Positions 1 to 9,795 of a stretch of DNA of 64,000 nucleotides are shown here, piece by piece. The DNA is from JAPOQD01 sp964620555 (GTDB lineage Bacteria > Pseudomonadota > Gammaproteobacteria > Pseudomonadales > Halieaceae), in NCBI GenBank assembly GCA_964620555.1, contig CAZUGZ010000001.1:44285-108284 (forward strand), in the 5' to 3' direction. The stretch's first letter is position 1. Every line of letters begins with the position of its first letter. Under the pieces are notes generated by a model. The model searched no databases. It was not told where the DNA came from and worked only from the letters and a program-made list of their open reading frames with translations. The position numbers and the translations under genes were made by a program.

Positions 1-1572
1 GGTTCGCCCCGGGAACTCCGGCAACTCGAACGGAATCAGTTCCTCTTCGAGCTGGATAGTGAACCACGCCAGTTCGTAGTAGAGGGCGCCCCCGGTGTGC
101 CGGTAGCCGATCTCGAAGTTGTCCGCGGTCTGCGCATCGAGTTGCGGATTGAAGCCGCCACCGGCATCGGGATTGGCCAGCTCCGTGGTGGTCGGCGTCT
201 CGAATCCGCTGCTGTACGAAGCAAACAGAACGCCGTCGTCCATCCGGTAATTCAGGGCCACCGAAGGACTGGCCTGGTCGAATTCGAGATCGCCCGAATC
301 GTCGCCATTGGCCAGGAAACGGTCGCCGATGTCGTAGCGAATCCGGTCGTGGCGCAATCCCGCGAGAATGGCCCAGGCCGCGTCGAGTTGATAGCGTGCC
401 TGCACATAGATACCGGTACTGTCGACTCGCTCGCGTTGCGCGAAGGCCAGGGCTCCCGGCTGGCCCTGGTCGTTGTCGAAACGTTTTCGATTGTCGTCCT
501 GCCGGTCGAGGTCCACGCCGAAGCTGAGGTGTAACGGCACGGCTGAACTTTCAGCGATGCTGTATTGCGCGCCGAAGCCATGGACGAATCGGTCGAGGTC
601 CACGGAACCGCCCGCGACGAACGGCAGCCGGTTGGCAAACTCGCGCCAGGTGTAATAGGTGCGCAAGCGCAACTCGCCCGCGGGCCGCGAGCGCCGATAG
701 ACGACGCCGAATCTCTGCTGCTCCAGTGCCTCACCCCCGTCAAACTGCACATTGCGTTCCCGTGCCGAGGTTGGATCGGCGGCGGCCTGAGCGGCGGTAA
801 TGGCGCCGGGATCCTCTGCCTTTGGCTGGTCGCTGAGGTTGAGCGAGAAAATCAGTTCGTCCGCGGTGCCCAGGGGCACGCTCAGTTTCGAATTGACCAC
901 CCTGCCGCGGGCTTTGGAATGATCGCGGTAGCCGTCCAGCGCGCTGCGCGAGAGATTGACGAGGTAGTTCGCGGCACCGAGCTTGCCGGCGGATTTGAGC
1001 TGCGTTTGCGAATAGCCATGATCGCCGGTGGCGATTCGGCCCTCCAGGTAGGGCATGTCAGTCTCCAATTCGCTGGAAATCGCGATGACACCTCCCGCCG
1101 CATTGCCGTACAGCGACGCCGCCGGGCCGCGCAACACTTCAATGCTCTGGATCGAACCGATGTCGATGCTGTCCACGCCGGCCTGACCGTCGGGAAGAGT
1201 TTCCGGAATGCCATCGACCAGAATCCTGATGCCGCGAATGCCAAAACTCGAACGAGCGCCGAAGCCACGCAGCGAAATTCGCAAATCCTGGGCAAAGTTG
1301 TAGCCATTTTGCAGGTAGAGGCCGGGAACACCGGCCAGGGCTTCCTGGAGCCCCAGTTGCTGCGTATCCAGTTGGATGCGGTCTTTGTCGATGATGGATA
1401 CCGAACGCGCGACGTCGCGCACGGAGGATTCCATTCGCGTTGCGGTGATCACGATTTCGTCTACTGGCGCGCCGTTCGCAAGCTGTGCCGAACCGGGTGA
1501 GACCCCCAGCAAAAGCGTGAGCATCGGCGCCAGCCATGCTGAAACTCCCGCGCCAACGTTTCTGGAGCGCAT
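1..1572 (-). CDS. TonB-dependent receptor (partial, runs off left edge)
   Basis: An open minus-strand frame runs from an ATG at 1572 to the window edge without a stop (524 codons seen). It encodes a signal peptide (hydrophobic core LTLLLGV, then GSAQ). A TonB-box-like DEIVITATR follows, then a plug domain with VPGLYLQN, LRISLRGFGARSSFGIRG, ILVDGIPETLPDGQ and the plug-end signature IEVLRGPAASLYGNAAGGVI. Barrel strands follow, ending in YSSGFETPTTTELANP. The family imports siderophores, vitamins or other large or scarce molecules across the outer membrane using TonB energy. The ligand cannot be read from the sequence. It is divergent from the sulfotransferase gene, with 139 bp between the starts. 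It may take up the substrate of locus A, which is inference from position only. Confidence 0.93.
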   Translation of the reverse strand, partial: MRSRNVGAGVSAWLAPMLTLLLGVSPGSAQLANGAPVDEIVITATRMESSVRDVARSVSIIDKDRIQLDTQQLGLQEALAGVPGLYLQNGYNFAQDLRISLRGFGARSSFGIRGIRILVDGIPETLPDGQAGVDSIDIGSIQSIEVLRGPAASLYGNAAGGVIAISSELETDMPYLEGRIATGDHGYSQTQLKSAGKLGAANYLVNLSRSALDGYRDHSKARGRVVNSKLSVPLGTADELIFSLNLSDQPKAEDPGAITAAQAAADPTSARERNVQFDGGEALEQQRFGVVYRRSRPAGELRLRTYYTWREFANRLPFVAGGSVDLDRFVHGFGAQYSIAESSAVPLHLSFGVDLDRQDDNRKRFDNDQGQPGALAFAQRERVDSTGIYVQARYQLDAAWAILAGLRHDRIRYDIGDRFLANGDDSGDLEFDQASPSVALNYRMDDGVLFASYSSGFETPTTTELANPDAGGGFNPQLDAQTADNFEIGYRHTGGALYYELAWFTIQLEEELIPFELPEFPGRT

Positions 1573-1711
1573 TGATTCCCCTGGCTGGAACAGCAGTGTG
1601 GTGTTGGCAGCCGCGCGGATGATACCGCAATTGATCAGGTGATTCAGGTCAGACTGTGCTACCGTGATCGCCCTCAGCGGATCTGTCCACCATGCCGGGG
1701 AGAAGGAGCCG

Positions 1712-2998
1712 ATGCCCTTGGGCAATGCCACGACCAGGCGGGGTCTCGAGACCACGACGGATTACCAAAACCCCCATCGCCCGCTTCCGGTCAGGGTCTT
1801 CAACCGTATCGGAAGGTCGTGGAATGACCCGGGAGTGTTTGCCGCTCCGGGCACGGGGCGACTCCTGGACGATGCCCGAAGAAAGACCGGCCTTTTGGAT
1901 TTCGGTGACGACGGTCACTTTGAGGCCCTGCAGGTTCTGCTGCAGTCCATCGGGGACGAAGCCGAGTTGACTGCAACGGGCCGGCTCATACAGAGAAACC
2001 GCCTCTCCGGCGCACTCGCCTGTCGGCTGAGGATCGAGCACCTGCTGAACAAACATCCCGAAATTCTTGACGTCGATCTCGGCTCGGTCATCGTGATTAC
2101 CGGATTGCAGCGCACCGGCACCACGCTGCTGCACCGTCTGCTGCATTGCAACCCGGATATTCGCGGTGTTTCGGGTGAGGAAGCGCTCGATCCGGTGCCG
2201 GCGGGCGGGGCGGCAGGCCGGATGGCCGCGGGCCGCAGACGGCGTGCGCTGCTGGCCCAGCGGGCCATTGCCTACCTGTCACCACAATTCATGAAAGTCC
2301 ATCCCATCGACCACGGCGAACCGGAGGAAGACGTCCTGTTGCTCGATTTGAATTTCATGAGTCAGGCACCGGAAGCAACCATGCATGTACCAACCTACTC
2401 CCGCTGGCTTGAGCAACAGGACCATACCCGCAACTACGAATATTTTCGGAAAATCCTGAAGATCCTCTGCTGGCAACGTCCTGCCGGCCGGTGGGTACTC
2501 AAGACGCCACACCACATGGAATATCTGGACGCACTACTGAAAGTTTTTCCCGAAGCCACAATTGTGCAAACCCACCGTGACCCGCAAATGGCGCTGCCGT
2601 CCTTCTGCAGCATGGTTGCCCACAGCCGCGCCATCTTCAGCGATCGGGTCGATCCCGTGGAAATTGGTGATCATTGGTGCCGAAAGACCCGCAGGATGGT
2701 CGAGCTGACTATGGAGACCCGGGCCGCAGCCGATTCCGAACGATTTGTCGATGTCTCCTACCACCACCTGTTGGATGATCCGATGGCACAGCTCAGGCGC
2801 ATCTACGATCGGATCGGGTTAGAATTTGACCATGAAGCCGAGCGAATCGCCCGGCAGTACCTGAAGAAAAATCCAAAAAATCGCTATGGCAAACACACCT
2901 ATCGACTGAGCGATTTCGGATTGAACGGGGAAGTCGTCGAAAGACAGTTTGCGGATTATCGGGCGCAGCATGCCATTCCGTTTGAACGGTCAGGTTGA
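1712..2998 (+). CDS. Sulfotransferase family protein
   Basis: The 428-residue product carries the PAPS-binding P-loop-like motif GLQRTGTTLLHRLL near residues 131-144, preceded by a beta strand (SVIVIT). Downstream are TPHHMEYLDALLKVFPEA and QTHRDP, the region that in this family contacts the 3'-phosphate. The family moves sulfate from PAPS to a hydroxyl, often on a lipid or sterol; the acceptor here is unknown. The start at 1712 is preferred over an upstream in-frame ATG at 1664 because it follows a strong purine-rich ribosome binding site (GGGGAGAAGGAG). The stop lies just before the next SDR gene, so the two are probably co-transcribed with the FAD gene at 4175. Confidence 0.85.
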   Translation: MPLGNATTRRGLETTTDYQNPHRPLPVRVFNRIGRSWNDPGVFAAPGTGRLLDDARRKTGLLDFGDDGHFEALQVLLQSIGDEAELTATGRLIQRNRLSGALACRLRIEHLLNKHPEILDVDLGSVIVITGLQRTGTTLLHRLLHCNPDIRGVSGEEALDPVPAGGAAGRMAAGRRRRALLAQRAIAYLSPQFMKVHPIDHGEPEEDVLLLDLNFMSQAPEATMHVPTYSRWLEQQDHTRNYEYFRKILKILCWQRPAGRWVLKTPHHMEYLDALLKVFPEATIVQTHRDPQMALPSFCSMVAHSRAIFSDRVDPVEIGDHWCRKTRRMVELTMETRAAADSERFVDVSYHHLLDDPMAQLRRIYDRIGLEFDHEAERIARQYLKKNPKNRYGKHTYRLSDFGLNGEVVERQFADYRAQHAIPFERSG

Positions 2999-3033
2999 GA
3001 TGGCAGCGGCGCGGGACAAACTGGGGTGAAGCG

Positions 3034-4062
3034 ATGTCTGGCAGAAGCAGACAAACCAGAGCGGTAGGCGATGGTACCGTAGCCAACGCCCTGTTCACTG
3101 CGGTGCGGGAGCTCAGGCAACCCAAGATTTTGGACCTGGAACCCGTTGCCGCCGATGTGCGGATCGATGGCAGGACCTGTCTGGTCACGGGAGCCAGCAG
3201 CGGCCTGGGCCTGGCAGCGGCTGTTCAACTCGCGCGGCGGGGAGGGCGCGTTATCGTCGCCTGCCGGCCCGGACATTGCGGGATCCGCGAAAGGATAATG
3301 CGCCTGTCCGGTTCCGATTCCGTGGAATCCATGGAGGTCGACCTCTCCGACACGGATTCTGTGCATCGATTTTGCGACCACTTGAAGGCGCGCAATGTCC
3401 GCCTCGACATCGCATTGCTGAACGCCGGTCTGGTGCCGCCCAGGGCGAGAAAGACGCGGCAGGGGTACGACGTGATGTTCGCGGTTCATTTCCTGTCTTC
3501 ACGGATAATGATCGAGCGATGGCTGCGGGATAAGCTGATCGAACCTCCCGGCGGGAACGGGGAGATGCCTCGCATCGTCTTCGTCGCATCCGAATCGCAT
3601 CGCTCCTCGCAGCAAATCGATTTCGACCGTCTCGGCGAGTTCACCGATTACCGGATAAAAGAGAGCATGAAATACTACGGCTTGAGCAAGCTGGTTCTGT
3701 GTACCTACGCAACCGAACTTTCCCGCCGTTTGAATCCGGACGGCAAGCCACGGGTTGCGGTTCACGCCCTGTGCCCCGGTGGTGTGGCCTCGAATATCGC
3801 CAGGGACGCGCCGCTGCTGTTGAAGCCGGTCATCAACCTGCTGTTGAGGTGTTTCCTGCAATCTCCCGAACAGGCCGTTGGCCCCGTGGTCTACCTGTGT
3901 TGCTCGGAGGAGGCCGGCCGCGCTACGGGAATGTACCTGCACCTCATGCAGCGGAAATCCGTATCGCCGGCAGCATCGGATCCGGAAAACGGAACCAGGT
4001 TATGGGAAGCCAGTGAGCGCCTGGTGGAAATTTCAGGATTACCGCCCGACGGCGGCTCCTGA
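3034..4062 (+). CDS. SDR family NAD(P)-dependent oxidoreductase
   Basis: Short-chain dehydrogenase/reductase of 342 residues with the cofactor motif TGASSGLG (residues about 52-59), NAGL after strand beta-4 and the active-site YGLSK. The 45-residue N-terminal extension and overall length resemble retinol-dehydrogenase or protochlorophyllide-reductase-like SDRs, which act on hydrophobic substrates. Start 3034 is chosen because GGGGTGAAG precedes it; a TTG in frame at 2995 would overlap the sulfotransferase stop. Position behind the sulfotransferase suggests oxidation or reduction of an alcohol/ketone on the same compound, which is inference. Confidence 0.85.
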   Translation: MSGRSRQTRAVGDGTVANALFTAVRELRQPKILDLEPVAADVRIDGRTCLVTGASSGLGLAAAVQLARRGGRVIVACRPGHCGIRERIMRLSGSDSVESMEVDLSDTDSVHRFCDHLKARNVRLDIALLNAGLVPPRARKTRQGYDVMFAVHFLSSRIMIERWLRDKLIEPPGGNGEMPRIVFVASESHRSSQQIDFDRLGEFTDYRIKESMKYYGLSKLVLCTYATELSRRLNPDGKPRVAVHALCPGGVASNIARDAPLLLKPVINLLLRCFLQSPEQAVGPVVYLCCSEEAGRATGMYLHLMQRKSVSPAASDPENGTRLWEASERLVEISGLPPDGGS

Positions 4063-4065
4063 GCG

Positions 4066-4100
4066 ATGACGAAGAAGGGGACGGAATGACGAAGAAGGGG
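4066..4100 (+). repeat. Two-copy 15-bp direct repeat
   Basis: ATGACGAAGAAGGGG occurs at 4066-4080 and again at 4086-4100, a 20-bp period, in the 112-bp gap between the SDR and FAD genes. A short slipped-strand duplication is the simplest reading. It contains no obvious promoter or hairpin. Confidence 0.6.
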
Positions 4101-4174
4101 GGTGTGATCGAAATTCGCCAACGCTGCCTCGCTCGCTTACCATACCGGCATCCAGGGTAAGGGCGGAGTGATCG

Positions 4175-5761
4175 ATGAGTAAACAGTACGACATCGTCGT
4201 GGTCGGCGGCGGCAGCAACAGCCTGGTGGCGGCGGCCTATATGGCCAAGGCCGGCAACAGCGTGCTGGTGCTGGAGAAAAACGACCAGTGTGGCGGCGGG
4301 GTAGTGTCCATCGAAATCGCCCCCGGCTTTATCAACGATCCCCACGCCAGCGGCTATTACGTTTGCGTGGCCAACCCGGCCGTTACCCACGACGAATTGG
4401 GGCTGTTTTCCCGACACGGGCTTGAGTTCAAGTACTGGAAGGCCGGCTTTGCCACCATCTTTGACGATGGAACCACGCTGACCGCGTACTCGGACCTGGA
4501 CAAGAGCTGCGAGGACATCGCCAAATTCTCCCACAAGGATGCGGAAACCTACCGCGCCTTCGCGGCGGACTGCGCGGAGCTCCTGCCCATCCTGACCCGG
4601 GGTTTTTCCACACCCCCTCTGCCCACCGGCAATTTCCTCAACATGCTGGAGGCCACGCCCCTGGGCCGCAAGCTCGCTGCCTCCCTGTTTACCAGCGCGT
4701 ACGAGATAATCGATCACCTGTATGAGTCCCCCGAGCTGAAGATTCATATCATGAAGTGGTGCTCCGAGATGATGGAGAATCCCGAAATCAAGGGCACCGG
4801 TGTGGTGATGTACCAGTTGTTCGGGCTCGCCCACGCGTACGATGCGGCCATTCCCGTCGGTGGCTCCAAAGCCCTTAGCAACGCCCTGCTGCGTTGTATC
4901 GAGCATCACGGCGGCGAGATCCGCACCGGGGCGGAGGTCACCAGCCTGAAGATACGCTCTGGTGACGTGGAAGGGGTTTACGTGGGCGACGAACTGATCG
5001 AGGCGAAAAAATCCGTGATCGCCAATATCCACCCCTGGCGGCTGAAGGACTTTATTCCTGAAGTCGACCCCGATGTTGCCGAAGCTGCGCGCCGCGTACA
5101 CCTCAGTAATCACGGCGCGGTGAACCAGCAGTTCGCCCTCTCCGAGCGCCCGAAGCTGAAGGCCGGGCCCCAGTTCGATGAATCACTGTGTGTGGAGTTC
5201 GTGGAGAAGGATGTGGAGGGTTGCCGGCGGGTGTTCGACGAGTATCGCTATGGCCATATCCCGAAACATCACCTGAGTCCGTTGACCATGATCAACAGCA
5301 ATCTCGACCCTACGCGTGCTCCGGAGGGTCAGGCCACAATGTACCTGTACCATTTCGCCCCGTGTGTATTGGCCGATGGCGGCCTGGAGGCCTGGGCGCG
5401 GCCGGAAAACGGGCAGGCCTTCGCCGACGCGATCCTGGAGAACTACACGCAGTACACCACGAATATCGACAGTTCGAAGATTATCGCCCGCCACATCGAG
5501 ACGCCGTTGGAGCATCACCATCATTCCATGAACATGATGCATGGCGACATCTACGGTATCGGTACGACTTTCGGCCAGTTACTGGGCCGCCGGCCGACAC
5601 CGGAACTGTCGCAGTACAAGGTACCGGGCATATCCTCCCTGTACCTGGTGGGCCCCACGCAACACCCGGGCGGCACCGTGACCCTGGGTGGCCGCGCTAC
5701 CGCCATGCGCATGGCAATGGACTGGGGTATGGACCTCAAGTCCGTGTTCGAGGCCTACTGA
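4175..5761 (+). CDS. Phytoene-desaturase-like FAD-dependent oxidoreductase (locus A copy)
   Basis: Flavoprotein of 528 residues in the CrtI / phytoene dehydrogenase-related group. The N-terminus has the Rossmann fingerprint DIVVVGGGSNSLVAAAYMA, followed by LVLEKNDQCGGG. The C-terminus has the second FAD-contacting block GPTQHPGGTVTLGGRATA. Members desaturate or isomerise lipophilic polyene or cyclic substrates at the membrane surface. The third glycine of GxGxxG is replaced by Ser (GSNSL). A close paralogue lies at 52504-54084 with the same substitution. GGAG precedes the ATG. The stop overlaps the stop of the convergent RND transporter gene by 7 bp. Substrate unknown; pathway role inferred from the neighbouring Rieske oxygenase. 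Confidence 0.88.
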   Translation: MSKQYDIVVVGGGSNSLVAAAYMAKAGNSVLVLEKNDQCGGGVVSIEIAPGFINDPHASGYYVCVANPAVTHDELGLFSRHGLEFKYWKAGFATIFDDGTTLTAYSDLDKSCEDIAKFSHKDAETYRAFAADCAELLPILTRGFSTPPLPTGNFLNMLEATPLGRKLAASLFTSAYEIIDHLYESPELKIHIMKWCSEMMENPEIKGTGVVMYQLFGLAHAYDAAIPVGGSKALSNALLRCIEHHGGEIRTGAEVTSLKIRSGDVEGVYVGDELIEAKKSVIANIHPWRLKDFIPEVDPDVAEAARRVHLSNHGAVNQQFALSERPKLKAGPQFDESLCVEFVEKDVEGCRRVFDEYRYGHIPKHHLSPLTMINSNLDPTRAPEGQATMYLYHFAPCVLADGGLEAWARPENGQAFADAILENYTQYTTNIDSSKIIARHIETPLEHHHHSMNMMHGDIYGIGTTFGQLLGRRPTPELSQYKVPGISSLYLVGPTQHPGGTVTLGGRATAMRMAMDWGMDLKSVFEAY

Positions 5762-8109
5762 TGGCGTGATGCAGTCTCGTGGGGCAGAGGTGGCGGAACC
5801 GCAGCGGTTCCGGACAGGGACAGCAGCGGCGCGACGAGCAGCAGGCAGACACCCAGGGCCAGGACAAAGGTCATGGCACTCATGACCCCCAGCGTCGCGT
5901 TGGGGGTGTAATCAGCAAAACTCAGAATGAAAAAGCCGATTCCCATGACGGCGGTGTTGACGATCAATGCCGGCGCCACATTGTTGATGCTGTACTCCAG
6001 AGCACTGTATTTGTCGGCGCCGTGGTGCAGGCGCGCATAGTTGAATTTGCTGATCAGGTGAACGGAATTGTCCACCACGATGCCGAGCGAAATGCCCAGT
6101 ACGATTACGGCGGCAAGGCCGACGTAGCTGGCGAACACTCCCCATATCCCGAACATCAGGACCAGTGGGCAGGTAACGCCGAGCATGCCCAGCAGGCCCT
6201 GGCGCAACGATTGAAAAGCGATGATCAGGATCAGGCCTATACAGGCGAAAGACAGCAATGAAGTGGACAGGGAATCTCTCATCACCCCGTAGAGGAGGTC
6301 GTTGACCAGAAAAACACCACCGGCAGTGTAGACTGAATACTCTGGAAACGCCTCGGACAGCTTTTCTTCCAGCCTGACTGCTGCGGCATGGGTGTTGACC
6401 GAGTCTTCGTCGTTAATGGTGGCAACCAGTCGAATCCCCGATTTGTCCATATTCAGTTGATTGGTCAGATCCAGGCCGTAGGGCAGGGACATTTCGTAGA
6501 GCAAATGGTACTGCGATGCCAATTCGCGGCTTTCCGGCAGCCGGTAGTAGTCCGGATTGTCACCGTGCAGGTTCCTGTTGATACGCTTTAGCGCGTCGGT
6601 GTAGCTGAATACGTGTCGTACGGAGTCCTGTTCCCGCAGCCAGTCTGCGAAGGCGTCGATCCGCTCCAGGAATTCCACCTCGTGTACCGAGTCAGGGGTA
6701 TCCGATTCGATGGCGACGATCAGATTGCCGCTTCCGGTCAGGTGGGCCTGGTTGAACTCATGGTTCTGCCGGTAGAGCGAGTCGGGCCCGTAGAACCAGA
6801 TCATATTGTCTTTCGGACTGTTCAGGGGCAGCAGCAAGGCCGCCACCACACAGGCGGTGACGCTGATCGCCGTGAGTTTTCGCCGGTGGACGGGAATGCG
6901 GTCGGCGAGAAACGCCGCGAATTGCGTGGCTCTGTCGGTGCGACTGCTCGCCTCGATATGAAACGGGACACAGGACAGGAATGCGGGAAGAAAAATTATT
7001 GAGAAGAGCAATGCCAGGACGATACCCACGGATACGATGTTACCCAGCCCGACCAGCGGTTCGAAAGAACTCAAATTGAACATCAGAAAGCCGATTGCCG
7101 TGGTTACCGTGGTCAGCAGGATGGCGACGATATTCTGTTTTACTGCCTGCACTATGGCAGGGTTCTTCTCGACCCCCTGCAGCATCAGTTTCTTCAGCGT
7201 CATCAAAATGTGAATGGAATCGGCGACTGCCAGTGTCATGATCATGATCGGCGCACTGGAGGTTGGCAGCGTAAAGGGTGTGCGGCTGTAGCCGACCAGA
7301 CCCGTGGTCGACAGGATGGTGAGGGCGATCACTGCGAGGCAGGCAATGGTGATGACCCAGTTTCCGAGGAAAAAGTAGATTCCCAGAATCACCAGCACGC
7401 TGGCCAGGGTGAACAGGGTGAGCACATCGTGAAGGGCCAGGAAGGCTGTCTCGGCGTGCCCGGTTACTATTCCCACATGCCTGAATTCCATATTCGGGTA
7501 GCGTTTGACAAAGCCGTCGAGCATGGTTCGAAACTCGTTTTCCAGTTCGATATTGGCGATCACGTCCCGATCGTCATAGTGGAAGATGATATTGATCGCA
7601 GCCGCACCACCGTCTTCGCTCACATGGAGGTTTCTCAGTTGCGGTTCCCGGCTGGCGATGCGGGCGATGCGCTCGATATTTTTCCGGGACAGTTCCAGGT
7701 CGGCGGGCACCAGATCGTCGACAATGAGTTCATCTCCCTCTGCGTAGGTGTATTGATAGTTGTTGAGCGAGTCGACCCGCCGCACGTGGCTGAGGCCCCA
7801 GGCCGCCTCGGTGATTTCGCGCATGACTCCCAGCACTTCCGGCTGGTAGACAGTGCCGGACCCGGGGCGCACGATGAGGAAGATATTGTCGTCTTTGACG
7901 TAGTTGTCCTCCATGTGATCGATCATCAGCCGGTAGCGGTGATCGTCTGCCAAATAGGACTTGTAGCTGTGGTCGAGGGTGGCGTGACGCAGGCCGCTGG
8001 ACATCGCGCAGGCGGCAATGACTGTGAGAAACAGCACCAGGTAGCGATGCCGGATAACGCCCAGTACCAGATCGTCGACGAATCTGTAGGCAAATTTCTC
8101 CACCGGCAT
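5755..8109 (-). CDS. RND/MMPL family transporter (locus A copy)
   Basis: Inner-membrane transporter of 784 residues with the duplicated RND layout. TM1 (YLVLFLTVIAACAM) is followed by a large periplasmic domain and a helix bundle containing ADSIHILM, then a second repeat with ISLGIVVDNSVHLISKFNY. The acidic and His residues in these helices are typical of proton-coupled RND proteins of the MMPL/SSD-like type, which move lipids, hopanoids or other hydrophobic compounds. The start at 8109 follows AGGAAAGGACC; the frame stays open much further upstream but there it only shadows the Rieske gene. It is divergent from the Rieske oxygenase (198-bp gap). A paralogue is at 43724-46210. Direction and cargo are not visible. 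Confidence 0.9.
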   Translation of the reverse strand: MPVEKFAYRFVDDLVLGVIRHRYLVLFLTVIAACAMSSGLRHATLDHSYKSYLADDHRYRLMIDHMEDNYVKDDNIFLIVRPGSGTVYQPEVLGVMREITEAAWGLSHVRRVDSLNNYQYTYAEGDELIVDDLVPADLELSRKNIERIARIASREPQLRNLHVSEDGGAAAINIIFHYDDRDVIANIELENEFRTMLDGFVKRYPNMEFRHVGIVTGHAETAFLALHDVLTLFTLASVLVILGIYFFLGNWVITIACLAVIALTILSTTGLVGYSRTPFTLPTSSAPIMIMTLAVADSIHILMTLKKLMLQGVEKNPAIVQAVKQNIVAILLTTVTTAIGFLMFNLSSFEPLVGLGNIVSVGIVLALLFSIIFLPAFLSCVPFHIEASSRTDRATQFAAFLADRIPVHRRKLTAISVTACVVAALLLPLNSPKDNMIWFYGPDSLYRQNHEFNQAHLTGSGNLIVAIESDTPDSVHEVEFLERIDAFADWLREQDSVRHVFSYTDALKRINRNLHGDNPDYYRLPESRELASQYHLLYEMSLPYGLDLTNQLNMDKSGIRLVATINDEDSVNTHAAAVRLEEKLSEAFPEYSVYTAGGVFLVNDLLYGVMRDSLSTSLLSFACIGLILIIAFQSLRQGLLGMLGVTCPLVLMFGIWGVFASYVGLAAVIVLGISLGIVVDNSVHLISKFNYARLHHGADKYSALEYSINNVAPALIVNTAVMGIGFFILSFADYTPNATLGVMSAMTFVLALGVCLLLVAPLLSLSGTAAVPPPLPHETASRHQ

Positions 8110-8307
8110 ATGGTCCTTTCCTGTCACGGCGTCGCCGGAGCGACGTTGGCTGGCAATTGCCCACCATGATAGTACGATTACTGTATCTACCGTTATGAAA
8201 AAGTGACGTAGCGTTGCCGCTTGTATTCCATTCAGGTGGTAATCCATGTAACGATATTTCCGATGGTGTATCTTGATTGAATCGATGACAGACAGAGGTG
8301 AATACTG

Positions 8308-9711
8308 ATGACCGGGATAATCGAAGGTTTCGGCACGAAAGAGAGCCCGCTGGTGCGGGATCTGTTGGCCAGTGACTCGCAAACTGTGCCCGACTGCCTG
8401 AAGGCGGAGGGCAATTACTACCCCGAGCCGCGAACTGTGCCCTTCAGTACCTATTTCGATTCCGCCTATGCCGAGTTGGAAATGGAGCATGTGTGGAAGA
8501 AGAGCTGGCAGTACGCCTGCCGGGAGGAAGACATCCCGGAAACAGGCGACCGCTATCCCTACGAGGTGGGGCCCCTGTCTTTCATCATCATCCGCAGTGG
8601 CGACGACGAATTCCGCGCCTTTCACAACAGTTGTCTGCACCGCGGCACCAAGTTGTGCAGCGGCATTTTCGGCGGCGACCACATCCGCTGTCCCTTTCAC
8701 GGCTGGACCTGGAACCTGGACGGTTCCGTGCACAACATTCCCGGCCGCTGGGACTTTCCCCAGGTGGACGACAGCTACCGCCTGGTGGAGGTGAGGTTGG
8801 AGCGCTGGGGTGGCTGCCTGTTTATCAACCCGGACCCGGACGCGGGCCCCCTGGAAGATGCCCTGGGCATCCTGCCGGAGCACTTCAATCACTTCGACCT
8901 GGGCAACCGCTTTACGCTGGCGGTGACGCAAAAGAAAATTCGCGCCAACTGGAAGCACGTGTGGGCCGCTTTCCTGGAGTCCTATCACGTGGCGGAGACG
9001 CACTTTGATGCGGTGGATTTCAACGGTGACGCCAATACCAAGTACGACTGTTACGACAACGGCAAGACGGTGATTAGCCGGCTGATCACCCCCTCGGCGG
9101 TACCCAGCCCGAGTCTTGGGGACGAGGTCAGCGCGCGCCAGGCGGCAATCAATGCAGCGCGATCCTTCGCCAACGCCCTGGGCCCGGCGGCGGAGGCCAG
9201 CCTGCCCGCCTTCGACGAGATGCCGGATTTCGGGCGCAGGGATGTGGCGGCCTGGCGGCGAGAGCTGTTCAAGACCCTGGGTGCGGATACCAGCCACCTG
9301 TGTGACTCGGAATTGCTGGACAGCACCCAGTACGCCATGTTCCCCAATTTCGGGCCCTGGCTCGGTGAGGGGTTGCCCCTGATGTACCAGTTCCTGCCCC
9401 TGGGGGACAACCCGAATGAATCGCTGTTTACCGTGCGCCTGACCGCTCCCTGCCCCGACGGGGCGCCGCGGCCACCGTCGGCGCCGGTGACCTACCTGAA
9501 TTTTGACGAGTTCTTCTCGAGCCTGCCGGAGTGGGGGCGCATCGCCCACGTATTCGACCAGGACATGTCAAACCTGCCGCATATCCAGGCGGGTATGCGC
9601 GCTGCCGGCGCGGAGCGCTCCCAGGTGACCCTGGGCCGTTACCAGGAGCAGCGTATTACCCTGATGCACGAGTTCGTGGACCGCAAGATCGCCGAGGGGC
9701 AGGGCGGCTAG
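8308..9711 (+). CDS. Rieske aromatic-ring-hydroxylating-type oxygenase, alpha subunit (locus A copy)
   Basis: Non-haem iron oxygenase of 467 residues. The Rieske [2Fe-2S] site is C109-x-H111, 16 residues, C128-x2-H131 (CLHRG ... CPFHGW). The mononuclear iron site is in FLESYHVAETHFD (H227, H232). The enzyme would insert oxygen into a ring or C-H bond using electrons from a ferredoxin and reductase; neither is encoded in locus A. No beta subunit is present, so a homo-oligomer is likely. Its closest relative in the window is the product at 40857-42269; both share a motif of the form EHVWKKSWQxACREExIP. An AGAGGTGAA ribosome binding site precedes the ATG. Confidence 0.92.
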   Translation: MTGIIEGFGTKESPLVRDLLASDSQTVPDCLKAEGNYYPEPRTVPFSTYFDSAYAELEMEHVWKKSWQYACREEDIPETGDRYPYEVGPLSFIIIRSGDDEFRAFHNSCLHRGTKLCSGIFGGDHIRCPFHGWTWNLDGSVHNIPGRWDFPQVDDSYRLVEVRLERWGGCLFINPDPDAGPLEDALGILPEHFNHFDLGNRFTLAVTQKKIRANWKHVWAAFLESYHVAETHFDAVDFNGDANTKYDCYDNGKTVISRLITPSAVPSPSLGDEVSARQAAINAARSFANALGPAAEASLPAFDEMPDFGRRDVAAWRRELFKTLGADTSHLCDSELLDSTQYAMFPNFGPWLGEGLPLMYQFLPLGDNPNESLFTVRLTAPCPDGAPRPPSAPVTYLNFDEFFSSLPEWGRIAHVFDQDMSNLPHIQAGMRAAGAERSQVTLGRYQEQRITLMHEFVDRKIAEGQGG

Positions 9712-9795
9712 GCGTCTGCGCGATTGCCGCTCACCGAGCTTGGTGTTACGGTGGCCTGGTCTGTCCCCCTGGACGTTTCGGATTCGGAGGAAAAA

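Noticed and set aside
565..1500. 311-codon plus-strand frame
   Set aside because: It is antisense to the TonB-dependent receptor, whose plug and barrel motifs are clear.
8110..9549. Upstream extension of the RND transporter frame on the minus strand
   Set aside because: The frame stays open to 9549 but there it is the shadow of the Rieske oxygenase gene; the real start at 8109 has a ribosome binding site and leads straight into TM1.
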